64,000 nucleotides of DNA, taken from positions 3,730,001 through 3,794,000 of the forward strand of contig JAIUCV010000004.1 of assembly GCA_026724425.1 (NCBI GenBank). The letters run 5' to 3'. The translations under genes and the position numbers were made by a program. Below are positions 1 through 11,442 of the stretch, in pieces. Each line of letters opens with the position of its first letter. Position 1 is the first letter of the stretch. The notes under the pieces are model-generated. The model was not told the DNA's origin and did not search any database. It was given only the letters and a program-made list of their open reading frames with translations. The DNA is from Erythrophleum ivorense (taxonomy: Eukaryota > Streptophyta > Magnoliopsida > Fabales > Fabaceae).

Positions 1-3000
1 GCCAATGTAAAACTTTGTCGAATCTTTATGACATGGACAATCGATATATTAAACATAATGTTAGGTCGTTGCCTGGAAGTAACGCACTGTATAGCTCGAG
101 TATAGTAACAAATGAGCAAGAGCCACTACATCGTCGCCTGAGTGTAGTAAAAAATAAGTAAGGACTTTCACATTTTCGTGAACAAATATGGGTAAAGAAG
201 TTAGTTCACGAAAATATGATTCGTTTTGGGATTTAAAATATAGGTACACTTACGGGTAAGTCAATGAAAATAGTAGATACTATGATTAGGAGAAAAATTA
301 ATTTCATGTGTTTACAAGAAACTAAATAGGTAGGAGAAAAAACGAAAAAATTAGACACTTCAGGTTTTAAACTTTAGTACACTGGTAAGGCTAAATCTAG
401 AAATGGGATAGGTATAATTGTAGATAAGTTTTGAAAAAATGTTATAGTGGATATAAAATGGTTAGGAGATAGAATCATTGCATTAAAGTTAGTAGTGGAA
501 AAGGAAATCTTTAATGTTATTAACGCTTATGCACCACAAGTAAGATTAGAAGAATATCACAAAGTAAAGTTCTGAAAGGATTTAGAATGTTTAGTTCAAG
601 AAATACCATTAGGAGAAAAGATTATTCTAGGAGGGGATCTAAATGATCATATGGAAAATGTATCTTCAGGTTACGAGGGTGTTCATGGAGGACATGGGAT
701 AGGGGAAGCAAATGTAGTGGGTAAAATTATTCTAGACTTTTTATTGACGTTCGATCTTATATTAGTTAACACTTGTTTTAGAAAGCGTAAGGAACATCTT
801 ATCACTTACAAAAGTGGAATGGTATGTTCTCAAATTAATTTCTTTCTTATAAGAAAATCAAATAGAAAACTTTGCATGGATTGCAAAGTTATACCTAGAG
901 AGAGTTTAATTATTCAGTATAGAGTTTTGGTTATGGATGTACGAGTTAGGAGGAGAGTAAAAAGTAAAGGCGAAGATAGGGTGTTAAGGATTAAGTGGTA
1001 GCAACTAAAGGGGGATAAAGAAAAGAATTTCCAGAGACGGATTGTAGAGGAAGGATCTTGAGAAATACAAAGAAGTGTCAACGATATGTGGAATGGAATG
1101 GCTAAAGAAATTAGGAAGGTAGCAAAAGAAATATTAGGTGAATCAAAAGATTTTGGATCTATAAATAAAAAATTTTGGTGATGGGATGCAAGCATGCAAG
1201 ATAAGGTTAAAGTTAAGAGAGAATGTTATAAAGTGTGACAGTTATGTAAGAATAATAAAAATTGGAAGAAATATAAAGTAACTAAGAAAGACACTAAGAA
1301 GGCGGTGAGCGAAGCGAGAGCGATGGCATTCGATGAGTTATACCAATTGTTAGGTACTAAAGTTGGAGAAAGAAATATTTACAAATTAGCTAAAAGTAGA
1401 GAAAGAAAGGTAAGAGGCGTGGACCAAGTGAAATGCATTAAGGATGAAAAAGGGAAAGTCTTGGTCATGAAACAAGATATTAGAGAACGGTGAAATGGTT
1501 ACTTTCATAGGCTTTTTAATGAAGGCCACGAGATTTTATTACAATCGGATAGGTTAGACACTAGAGAAGAGGATCAAAATTATATTTTTTATTGTAGAAT
1601 TTGTGAGTCAGAGGTAAAAGAAGTATTAAAGCGAATAGAGAGTGACAGAGCAGTTGGACAGGATAATATACCTATTGAAATATGAAAAGGTTTAGGAGTG
1701 AAAGGCATAAGTTGACTTACAAAGTTATTTAATGAAATTATGAAATCTAAGAGAATGCCAGATGAGTGGAGGAAAAGTTCTTTAATTCTTATTTATAAGA
1801 GTAAGGGGGACATTTATAAGAGTAAGGGGGACATTTAAAATTGTGCAAATTATAGAGGAATTAAGCTCATAAGCCACACTATGAAATTATAGGAAAGAGT
1901 AATTGAGCGAAGATTAAGGAAAGAGATCCAAGTTATGGAGAATCAATTTGGTTTTATGCCAGGAAGGTCAACTATGGAAGCAATATATTTGTTGCGAAAA
2001 TTAATGGAGCGATATCGAGAGAATTAAAGAAATTTACACATGGTGTTTATCGATTTGGAAAAAACATATGATAAAGTACCAAGAGAGATTCTATGAAAGA
2101 TTTTGGAGAAAAAAAGAATTCGTATAGCTTATATTCGAGCAATCCAAGATATGTATGATGATGCTACAACTAGTGTAGTAACAAAAGGTGAACTTACAAG
2201 AAGATTTTTTGATAACTATTGGTCTACATCAAGGGTCAACTCTGAGCCCTTATCTTTTTACTTTAGTATTGGATGTGCTTACTGAACATATCCAAGAACC
2301 GGTGCCACGGTGTATGCTTTTTGCAGATGATATTATCTTAGTTGGAGAATCAAGAGCAGAAATAAATGAGAAGTTGGAGAGGTGGATATTAGCTTTGAAA
2401 ACTCATGGATTTCGTTTAAGTAGAAGTAAAACAGAGTACATGAAGTGTAAGTTTAGTAAGAGACACACCACTTCTAGCGCAGAAGTGAAAATTGAAAAAC
2501 ATATTATACCACAACTCACACGATTTAAATATCTTGGATCCGTTATACAACATAATGAAGAAATAGAAGAAGATGTAAAACATAGGATTCAAGCAGGGTG
2601 GATGAAGTGGAAGAGTGCTTCGAGTGTTATTGGTGATAGAAGAGTACCACTCAAACTTAAGGGTAAGTTCTACCACACAATTATGAGACTTGCAATGTTG
2701 TATGGAACTGAGTGTTGGGCAATAAAAAGTCAACAAGAGAATAAGTTCAATGTTGCAGAGATGAGAATGTTGCGTTGGATGAGTAGACACACTAGACGAG
2801 ATCGAATTAGAAATGAATGCATTAGAGAAAAAGTGGAAGTCACACCTATTGTGGAAAAGATTGTAAAATCAAGACTTAGATGATTTGGTTATGTTGGGAG
2901 GAGATCTATAGAAGTCCCAATTAATAGAGTAGATGAGATGGAGAATAGTCTAATAATTAAAGGTAGAGGAAGACTAAGAAAAATTATAGGAAAAATTATT

Positions 3001-3131
3001 AAGAGAGATTTATATTTAAATGATTTGTCTAAAAATATAATTTATGATAGGTGTTTATGACGTCGATTGATCCATGTAGCCGACCCCACTTAGTGGGAAA
3101 AGGCTTTGTTGTTGTTGTTGTTATTGTTGTT
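1..3131 (+). pseudogene. Decayed RTE-type LINE retrotransposon, 5' end cut by window
   Basis: This is a degenerate copy of the same LINE family as the intact element at 51947-55146, in the opposite orientation. Base 1 aligns with about base 55052 of that element, so only the 5' leader is missing. The endonuclease and reverse transcriptase reading frame can still be followed, but many stops and frame breaks split it into short pieces. The longest open piece (2188-2883) keeps the FADDI reverse-transcriptase motif near 2320-2335. The 3' end has a GTT-rich tail (about 3106-3131), as RTE elements do. Most differences from the intact copy are C-to-T or G-to-A, many at CpG sites, and TGG codons have become TAG or TGA. 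This fits decay of methylated DNA. It cannot make protein. Confidence 0.9.
1793..1834 (+). repeat. 21-bp tandem duplication inside the decayed LINE
   Basis: A 21-bp unit beginning atttataagagtaaggggga occurs twice head to tail. The intact relative has this stretch once (near 53256-53280 on the other strand). The duplication arose in this copy or its direct lineage. It keeps the frame length. Confidence 0.85.
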
Positions 3132-6100
3132 CAACATGAAATAAATATTTTAGCCACTCCACTCATATCCACAATTATTTAAATGCTCTTTAAAACATAA
3201 ATCCTTAAATTTTTACATAGTTTACTATGTCAAATGCAAATCCTAAGTTTAGATTTTTCAATCTAAGCTTTTATAATTCAAATTAGATTTAAAACTTACC
3301 TTATAGAGCTTGAAGGAAGAACATCGAAGTGTTAATTTGACACTTTAAAGATCCAAGAATGAAAGTCCCAAATTTATGGGTTCACTCACGGCACAATGAA
3401 GGGAGAGGAGCTGCACAAACAATCATGCTCTAACAATGATGGAAGAAGAGGGAAAAATGAAAGGGAGAAGGTAAAGAAACAAGGTGACAAATCACCTTCA
3501 CAAAACCTCCATTAAACACCCCACACTCCATGGCTGGAACAGTAGAATAAGGAGGAGAAATACATTTAGAGGAATGGTGGCAATACCTAGCTCACCAGAA
3601 ATGGAGATGACGGTAGTGAGAGGGTGGTGGATGACAGACATGCAGCTCACAAACAATGAAACCCGATGCACTTGAGGGGGGGAGGGGGGAACATTGCTCT
3701 GTTTCTGGGAGAAACGGACAGTGATACATGAAGAAAGCAAGAAAAGAGTGGGGGTCAGAAGGAAAAAGAAAAAGGTGGAGGTTGGATATGCTTTAGTTAA
3801 GTACCTAAATTACTTAGAAAAGTCTCTAAAAAATTTTATAAGCTCCATAATTAATCTAAAAATTTTTTAATCTTTCTTTAATAACCTAAAATAATTTATT
3901 TTACATTAATAAGCATTGTTTTTATTTTTAGACTTTATTTTTCACCATGAGGGACCTGATTGAAACGTTTAAAATTTTCAAGGTATCACAATAATCAAGT
4001 TAGTTTCCACTTTGCAATCACCTGATCATGTATTGAAGAAAATGCTTGAGCACGTAATATACTCTAGCATCTATAGTTACCAAAATTCTTTAGATCCCTT
4101 CTCTAGATTCCAGTTATAAGATAAACAAGGAGATTGCAGTTGGATGAATTCTTGGATAGATGGGTTGAAACTAGAGAAGGCATATGGTGACTGGTCTGAC
4201 CCTTATTTATTCTGCTAGTCTAACATCATAATAATTTATTTTGAATATATTTTTTATATGTTTTAGGTAAAAATGACTCATGATTATGAGGAAATCAGCA
4301 ATTCCACACAACATCAGTGATATCCTCCTTTTACAGTAAATATTTTATTAGTTGTGATTGGTTTGGCTGGCCAAGCCATGTGAACCAGTGGATTATGGAT
4401 TGTTCATAAGTTGACTGGAAATAGGCTTAGAACTATTTCTATAAAGCCTCCCAAGTGACATGTCAAATATCAATACTGTCACATGTAACACGTTGAAAAT
4501 GCATCCCTACACATTTCTGGATGAAGTTGAGGCCTTATGCAAATTTTAAATTTGAGGACTTGATATGTAGATAACAAGCATCAGACATTGGTTTAGAGAT
4601 GACCCTAAAGCATTGTGATAAAATATTTTACTTCTAGTTGTTGAACCGAGGCTCATCTTCAACATCTAAAATGGATTGGTTTGAAATGATGTTGGAAAAT
4701 ATGAAATGGCAGGTCAAAAATTATAGCTTATCTTCCATACTTCTCTCTGTTTCTTTCTGAGGCTTACAAAGTAGTAATAACTAGTCATAAGTTGGTATTT
4801 GGGCATAACGGACATGCTATCCCTTTTCAATTATCCCTTATATTTTCCTTGAAAATGATTACAGATTGCTAGTCACTAGTTTTTTTTTTCTTTTTTTAAT
4901 GAGATATTAATCTTGTAATGTGGAGACACACCATGCAACTGGATGTTGCTATCTTAACACCCTTATTTTCCCTTGTTTGTGAACATAACTTTGGCAATTA
5001 TCTCACTTGCTAAAGTTATGTTATTTTTACCTATTATTTGATGTTTTTAGCACTATCTCCTGCCTCCTGGTCTGGCCCAAAAAAACAAAGGAAAAACAAA
5101 AAGGAACTACCATCTCCAGCCATATTATGTCCTATTGCTGGTTGTTGTGTCCGTGCCACATAAATCAAATTAACACACCAACCCACCAGAACTCCTCACT
5201 GAGGAGAGTCACTTAGCAACCTTGAATTCAATTGGGAACCGAGAAAGAGGGGCCCACAGGCGAAGGTGATTATGAAGACTTGGATAGGGACTATCAAACT
5301 ACCACTTTCATATAATGTATTGAACCAATCCTCCTAGTAGTTTAGGTTTAAACAAAAGTTATCCGATTATGCATATGAAGCTTAACGGAATTACACATGG
5401 ACCCAAAAGATAAAATTAAATCTAAGAAAGGAAAAAAAAAGGTTTATATAAGAAAGAAAAGATACAGTCAAATCTCAAGGTCACAAGTAACTAGCTTTTG
5501 GTACCATGTTGAAGATAGTATGTTACTAAAGCAAAGAAATAATTATAAAAAAAACTGAGTCTATTCCTCCTTGATTTTGTCAATGTTCATGAAATTGTAG
5601 GAAGAATCCTTGAACCTCATTTCCTTGCATTCTGCTGGTCGGATGGAGTTTATTGGTGTGCGTTAGGCTAGATCTACATGGCAAGGCTTCAAAATAGTTA
5701 AAAAATTTGGAGAAATTGTTAGTCATTTATAAACTTTTGTCCTCAACTCCAAGTTAATGTTAGACAGCAGTTATTATTTAAAATAAATAAAATAATAGCT
5801 CTCTTGTAGTACTAGTAGTATCTCATTCTCATTGATGATCTGAAACAAAATCACAGTTGTAGAATAGACTTTTAAGAACTATTAATATTAAAGTCATAAA
5901 AATGGAGCAGGGTCCTTATTTCTAGATATACATTCTTCCTTCCGTAATGGTTTCACTTGTCTTTGCATTTCCTTTGTCACTACATGCTTTTACATCTCTG
6001 CTACATTTGGTCGGTAGAAGTAGTGATGGTTTCTCTTTGTCACCTGAGGTTCAACTTATAATGAAACCATTAATTTTCTCTCATTCTCGCTTCAAAACTG

Positions 6101-6160
6101 AAACCTTGACTTTCAAACTTTAGTAGTTTCTTATCTCTTTTCTTAATGTAACTCATGCAG
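3132..6160. other. Spacer with no recognisable gene
   Basis: AT-rich sequence in which short open frames show no family resemblance. A few protein-like stretches next to AG dinucleotides (near 4130-4200 and 5600-5665) could be decayed upstream exons of the remnant at 6161-7000, but their frames do not join and their splice sites are weak. I therefore did not call them. A pure G run lies just downstream at about 6326-6341. Confidence 0.5.
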
Positions 6161-7000
6161 TGGAAGCACTATTGTTGGCATTGGTTTGCCAGATCCTCCA
6201 CAATTTGTTTATGATGAAGATACATACAAAGATGTTTTCTTGTCAGGTAAGCCCCATGAAATTAGGATTGGGGAAAAAAAAGGTTCTTATTCTTTCTCAT
6301 GATATATTGAAAAAAAAAAAGAGAAGGGGGGGGGGGGGGGGGATGTCCCATAAAAACATTAAAATCAGCTAGAAAGATCTCCAACATATCATTGGCTGCA
6401 ACAATTTTTTCAGAAAAAGCAAGAGAGATCTGCTAATTTTTTAAAATTTGTATAGCATTTTACGACGCAGAGATGCTAGCTTTAGAATAAAAAGGTCAGC
6501 ACAATATATACTGTTGGAAACCTAAATCCTTTTAGTAGCTACTGTTAATTAATAGCATGCTGCTTGTCTCAATTAAATTAACGAGATTCTGCTGTCTGCT
6601 AGCTTATCAAACTAAAGAATAGAATATAAAGTACTTCCTATGATTTGTATGCAATTGCATGGTGATTAGTCATTCCAGAAACCCTTATTTTTGGACAAGT
6701 ATGATTCTTTTATCTTTTATATCACTTTTGAAGATGAAAATGGAGTATGAGAAAGCCTAGTTATCTCTGCCAACATAGCACTTAGTTCATAGCAAATAGT
6801 GAACTAACCAGCAAAATCTTCCCCCTTTGAATTTTGACAAATTAGATGTTACCTCAAATAATAGATTTGGTCTTATGGGATTTCTCACCTAAGTCTTTCA
6901 AATTGCAGATGCCTATTTTCTCACTAGAGAGGCTAACCAGTGGTACAGAGAACCTGCGTCAAGTCCTACCCCTCCATCTTATTTTTCTCAGTTTGCTTAG
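6161..7000 (+). pseudogene. Last two exons of an unidentified plant gene, probably a remnant
   Basis: Two segments behave like the 3' end of a spliced gene. The first (6161-6246) follows a polypyrimidine-AG (ctcatgcag) and ends at tcag|gtaagc. The second (6909-7000) follows attgcag and ends in TAG. The 86-base first exon is open in the frame starting GSTIVGIGLPDPPQF. Its last base plus the first two of the next exon make an Asp codon, and the frame continues as AYFLTREANQWYREP to a stop after YFSQFA. Matching phase across a good GT-AG intron of 662 bp is hard to get by chance. I do not recognise the protein and found no convincing upstream exons, so the gene is either broken or has distant exons. 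The function is unknown. Confidence 0.4.
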
Positions 7001-7969
7001 TTTGTCTTTTTTCCAATTTCCATAAGCCTATTTATGGTTGTATATTATCTGCATATTGTAATGATGTAAAACTAAAGCTATGCTGCTTTTTTCTGCTTTA
7101 ATTGCTGCGACTTGAAAATGAGACGTATCTTTCATGTGCCGAATGCAATCACTTGGAAAAAGAGACGAGGTAGGCATTGTTTTGTATCAATATTATTCCC
7201 GGAGAATAATGTGTAAAATAAATTTATTCTACAAAAAATTTATATACCAAATTAATATAAATAGATATATAAACGTCTAGGGTCATTTATGTTTATTTTT
7301 TTAATAGTTTGTTCAAAAAAAAATTTTGTAGGCCAGTTCTAGGCAAGGATTTTTCTGTGTCTACTTAAATAGCATTGATGGAAGAGGAAAGATGTATAAA
7401 GAATGAACAAGGTTGAGATGTCACCTGCAGCTTCACGGGGAATATGTAGACATTGTAAAGCTTGTCATGATTATAAAATTTGCTTTGATGGCAATTTTTT
7501 ACACCAAGGTGATAGGGTGTGGGAAATATATGTTCTGCTATGTACCTTCTCGTGAACCCCTAAAATTGAAGAATTAAATAATATCTTCTCCATCAAGAAG
7601 TTGCGTACGGAATGTTGGATGATTTGTGAAATAAGAATATGACTTTGAAAAAGCACTGTAGTGGACTCAGTTTCATTAAAATCAAATCCTTTTGCACATC
7701 CAAAATACAGTGGAAAAGGGACATGGAGAGGATGTACAGCGTTTGGATGGCTCTGATTTTTTTTCCAAACTTTTTTAATTTTAAAGAATGTAGAACATAA
7801 AATAAAAATAATTTTTTTAACTATCAATTTAAAAAAATTAAATATTAATATAAAAATTTTAAAATATAAAATTTAAACTATTCAAGTTAAATCTATTACT
7901 TATAGCATGTACATTTTTATTATGCACAAAGATCTAAACACCAATTTTATTACAAAATATATTTAACAT
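7001..7969. other. Spacer, no gene seen
   Basis: AT-rich. The first part is probably the 3' untranslated region of the remnant gene ending at 7000. An open frame on the minus strand (7471-7827) has no recognisable domain and AT-biased composition, so I treat it as chance. Confidence 0.5.
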
Positions 7970-8871
7970 CATAGTTATTGAAATCGTTCAATTCACTCAC
8001 GATTCAAAATATGGATAGTCCATGATATAGTTTGGCATTCGAATTGGTTTTTGACTTAAATCATGCGTCTGAATCACTTAAATTGCATGGATCAAATCAG
8101 AAACCGTGATTCAAAGACATCCAATTATTTAGAGACTTGTTCTGCATCTAGTCACGAAGTCGGGTTTTTCATGACCCAACACAACTTGCACGAGGAAGAA
8201 GTCGCTAATGTTACTTTTTTTCTTTGTAAGTCCTTCACTGGATAATTGTCACCTCATCTAACTTATGCACATGCATATGAGGAGAGAGTGGATCATTTAG
8301 CCTTCAGGTAACTTGATAGGTGAAAGGGAGATGAAGGGTTCGACAACTAAAAAGAAATGTTGTTTTGGTATTTGTAATTATTTTAAAATAAAAAATATTT
8401 TATTATATTTTAATTTTAATTTAATTGAACAAAAAATTAAAAACTCATTTTATTTTCTTTTAATTAGAAAGCTACAATTTTAAACTTAATAAAATAATAA
8501 GTTAAAAATTAATATTCTTTTTTTTTAGATAAAAGTTTTAAATTTATTAAATTGAAAAGTAATATCTCTGATTCCCTTTTAATTAAAAATCTACAACTTT
8601 AAATTAAATTAAATAAAAATTGATGTGCTTTATTTTTTATAATTAGGCTATAATTTATAATTCTGTTTTACGAGACTTATAGATAAATTTTTATCTATTT
8701 TTAGTTTAAAATTATTATTTGAGCAAATTTTAATAGTATATATTTTTCATATGTATATATATATTTATTTATTTATTTATGTTTCTAAATTTTACAATTT
8801 GATAAGATTTATGATTCATAATTCAAAAATCAACTTTTCAATTCAATTTGAATCATGATTTGATAACTATG
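7970..8871. mobile_element. Candidate terminal-inverted-repeat element (MITE-like)
   Basis: The left edge reads catagttattgaaatcgttc and the right edge ends gaatcatgatttgataactatg. Reverse-complemented, the right edge begins catagttatcaaatcatgat, so the ends form an imperfect inverted repeat. The ends also share gattcaaa and attcaatt blocks. The interior (about 0.9 kb) is AT-rich with no transposase and a short, probably meaningless frame at 8063-8245. The flanks share tttaa but no clear target-site duplication. The edges are approximate. Confidence 0.45.
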
Positions 8872-9492
8872 TTTAATGCTATAATGCCAATTATGCAACA
8901 ATCTGTTACCCTATCTTAACTTTAATTTTTTAAGAAAAATTATTTAGTTAAACCTCATAAATGCATCCACTTGAGCACTGAAATCATTGAGGCATTCTCA
9001 TGAGGTCACAGGATTTAAGAGAAACCCATTTAAACCGTAAGAGGCCAAGCCTGGTAACCTACCAAGAAAGTTTCAGTTACCACCTTGAGGTTACGATAAT
9101 CTGTTGGGCCAATTACGTGAAATGACCTAAGAAACTATTGTCACCTCAACATACGTGCATTTCACTCGTTCTTTTTGTTTATTGCTTCTTTTTATGCTGG
9201 GTGTTATAGACACAAGTACTATCCACGGCTACCCACCATCCCCAGACCCCACACTCTTTTAAAAGATGTTCGTTTTTATCGCTTGTAACTGCGCGTGGGT
9301 CATTTGGTATGGGTAAACGTGTATTCCGTGCAAATGAGCAAGATAAATGATTCTCGGATGCTTGTTCCTCCCACTGAAAGCTTACCAACAACAAACATCA
9401 TCACTTTTAGCATCATAAGAACCAACATCAAATCCACGCACATTTCAAAGGTCTTTCTTTCATTTTATTTATTCAATTTCTCTCCTCTCATT
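8872..9492. other. Spacer and presumed 3' untranslated region of the UBA gene
   Basis: The part nearest 9492 lies directly downstream of the minus-strand UBA gene and should hold its 3' untranslated region. The overlapping short frames at 9179-9394 (-) and 9295-9648 (+) show no domain. The polyadenylation site could not be fixed. Confidence 0.4.
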
Positions 9493-11442
9493 CTACAGAG
9501 AAGGAGAAGAAACAAACTGTCTCGGCAAACTAAAAAGATCTTTCCCTTCAAACGGGGAACTCCACTCCCGAGAACCAGCACTCGAGGTTTCGGCAGAAGC
9601 TACTCCACCATCTTGCAAGCCAGGCATGGGAACTATGCTCCCATTTGAGGCTACTGATCTCATTGACGGCTGAGCGACCACCCCAGAAGTATTTGAATTG
9701 TATATATGAGTACTATTCTTTGTAAAAGGTGAAAGACCAAGCCATAACGCATTTGACCTTGGTGATGATAAACCTCGATCCAAGGACCAGTCTATGTTGG
9801 TATAATCAAACTGCATTGATCCGCCAGTGCTCCAGTCCACTGGAGAAGATGCCCCTGATGGGGCAGCCGATCCTAATCCAGAAAAGAGTCCTAGAGAAGA
9901 AGCAGCAGCTAGAGTTGGAGATGCATTTGTTCTATTCCAAATGCTATTCCCGTGGCTGGTTACTTGGGGATCTATTGAATGGCTACTTGCAGTAACAAAT
10001 TGATGCTGAGGTTGATACTGAAGTTGGTGGTACATCTGATTCGAACTGAGATAGTTTGGACTGAGACTTCTAGTGCTAGGAGGGCGGGATAAAAAGCCAT
10101 TGGACCTCATTACTTCTACACTGTTAGTTGGATACCAACTGGAAGCTATTCCAGGAGGAGATGAACTCATGCTTGTGGCCGGAACCTGCTTAGCATTTAC
10201 AGTTTGAGGCCGCTGCATTACAACTACCGGTTCCCTAGATACTCCAGGTTGAAGATTTTTAAAATCACCTCCCACAGCCATATGACGAGCTTCAGTCTTA
10301 GCAGGTGGGGGTGACACCTGCAAAGGTGATGCCAATGAATATGACACAGAAGGATTAGATCCGGCACTTGGCCACCTCTTATCAGCTGGAATGGTAGCTT
10401 GTTGGGGCTTTGCCCACTCTGTCTTTGATTGAATTCTCTTCAGAGGCTGCACATTTTTATTACTGGATTCCAAAGATCCTCCGATCATAACTGTTGACTT
10501 TGTGTAGTTAAAATCCTTTTCATCTCTTTTTAGTTGATTGGGGGTAAGACTGGGCTTTGCTTGTGGCCTTGCACTCTGACTGGCAACTCCTGACAGCTTA
10601 CCATTAGGAGTAGGAGGATCACCAGTTTCCTCTGGCTTTGCTGGAGCAGATGGTGGATCCTGCTTCAACTCTCTCAAGGTTTCTGCAGCCTTATCAAGAT
10701 CACCTTCACAAGCCACAATTGCTCTTTCAACCTCTTGTTTTGAGCAACAATACCTGGTTTCCATGTCTGCAATCCAAGCAAGCTCTTCGGATATGTCAAT
10801 TTTCAAATTACTCCCACCTATGTGTTTATCCTTTTGCTTATCTGCTTCTTCACCACCCTCAAACAGCCATGCTACTGATTCCTCAACCCTTCCTTCATTC
10901 AATATCAGTGCCATTGTTGCCCGTTCATGAGAAAATCCCATTGCCACAAGCTGTTGAGCAAGAGCCTCAAGTTTCCTTGACATGAGATAGCCACTGCAAC
11001 GCTCGTGCAATTCTTGAGCTCGCCTTTCCTTCTGACGTTGATGTTTTCTCTCATTCTTCTGGCGGATTTTCTCTCGCTTGTCATTATCAGCTCCTGGTAC
11101 CACTTCCAATCTAACAGGCAGATTAGAAGCTTTCTCTTTATGTTCCTCTGACTCACCAGACCAACTACCATTATTAGAAACAGAATCATACTCAACACCA
11201 GCTGACACTGAGCCCCCAGGGTGATCATCTGTCTCATCTATGTTCCGGAATCGACCATTAGAATGAACTGGAGAGGTAGAAGATGCTGGTAACATTTCAA
11301 GAGTATGGAATGTTCCTGACAATGGGTTGTAGGCACTAGATGGTAAGCCAGCACCTGCAGTATTAGATCCTTGAGGCTTTGCAGATGCCTTCTGGGCTTC
11401 CTTGGTCCCCTTTTTGGACTTAGATCGGGATCCAGGAGACAT
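9493..11442 (-). CDS. UBA-domain protein, 649 aa
   Basis: An uninterrupted coding exon. The open frame begins at a GTG eight codons upstream, but the 3' splice site (ttgttgcag|TGCC) lies at 11465/11466. The first ATG after it (11440-11442, MSPGSRSKSKK) is the likely start. A lysine/arginine-rich, probably coiled-coil stretch (about 120-147) precedes a UBA domain (about 156-197, with the MGF loop in LVAMGFSHERA). A second UBA-like three-helix segment follows (about 217-260, SEELAWIADMETRY...). The remaining 390 residues are low-complexity Ser/Pro/Gln/Asn-rich and probably disordered. UBA domains bind ubiquitin. The protein resembles the plant group annotated as ubiquitin-associated/EF1B-like proteins of unknown role. 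Untranslated exon 1 lies 8.1 kb away. Confidence 0.85.
   Translation of the reverse strand: MSPGSRSKSKKGTKEAQKASAKPQGSNTAGAGLPSSAYNPLSGTFHTLEMLPASSTSPVHSNGRFRNIDETDDHPGGSVSAGVEYDSVSNNGSWSGESEEHKEKASNLPVRLEVVPGADNDKREKIRQKNERKHQRQKERRAQELHERCSGYLMSRKLEALAQQLVAMGFSHERATMALILNEGRVEESVAWLFEGGEEADKQKDKHIGGSNLKIDISEELAWIADMETRYCCSKQEVERAIVACEGDLDKAAETLRELKQDPPSAPAKPEETGDPPTPNGKLSGVASQSARPQAKPSLTPNQLKRDEKDFNYTKSTVMIGGSLESSNKNVQPLKRIQSKTEWAKPQQATIPADKRWPSAGSNPSVSYSLASPLQVSPPPAKTEARHMAVGGDFKNLQPGVSREPVVVMQRPQTVNAKQVPATSMSSSPPGIASSWYPTNSVEVMRSNGFLSRPPSTRSLSPNYLSSNQMYHQLQYQPQHQFVTASSHSIDPQVTSHGNSIWNRTNASPTLAAASSLGLFSGLGSAAPSGASSPVDWSTGGSMQFDYTNIDWSLDRGLSSPRSNALWLGLSPFTKNSTHIYNSNTSGVVAQPSMRSVASNGSIVPMPGLQDGGVASAETSSAGSREWSSPFEGKDLFSLPRQFVSSPSL

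Noticed and set aside
2416..2790. 124-codon open frame on the minus strand
   Set aside because: It is the antisense shadow of the decayed LINE reverse transcriptase. A matching shadow exists at 52341-52571 in the intact copy.
4110..4210. Protein-like stretch before a TAG, possible exon of the 6161-7000 gene
   Set aside because: The upstream splice site is not pyrimidine-rich, an in-frame stop precedes it, and no donor site follows.
5615..5670. Short open stretch EESLNLISLHSAGRMEF after an AG
   Set aside because: No good acceptor or donor, and the phase does not link to the exon at 6161.
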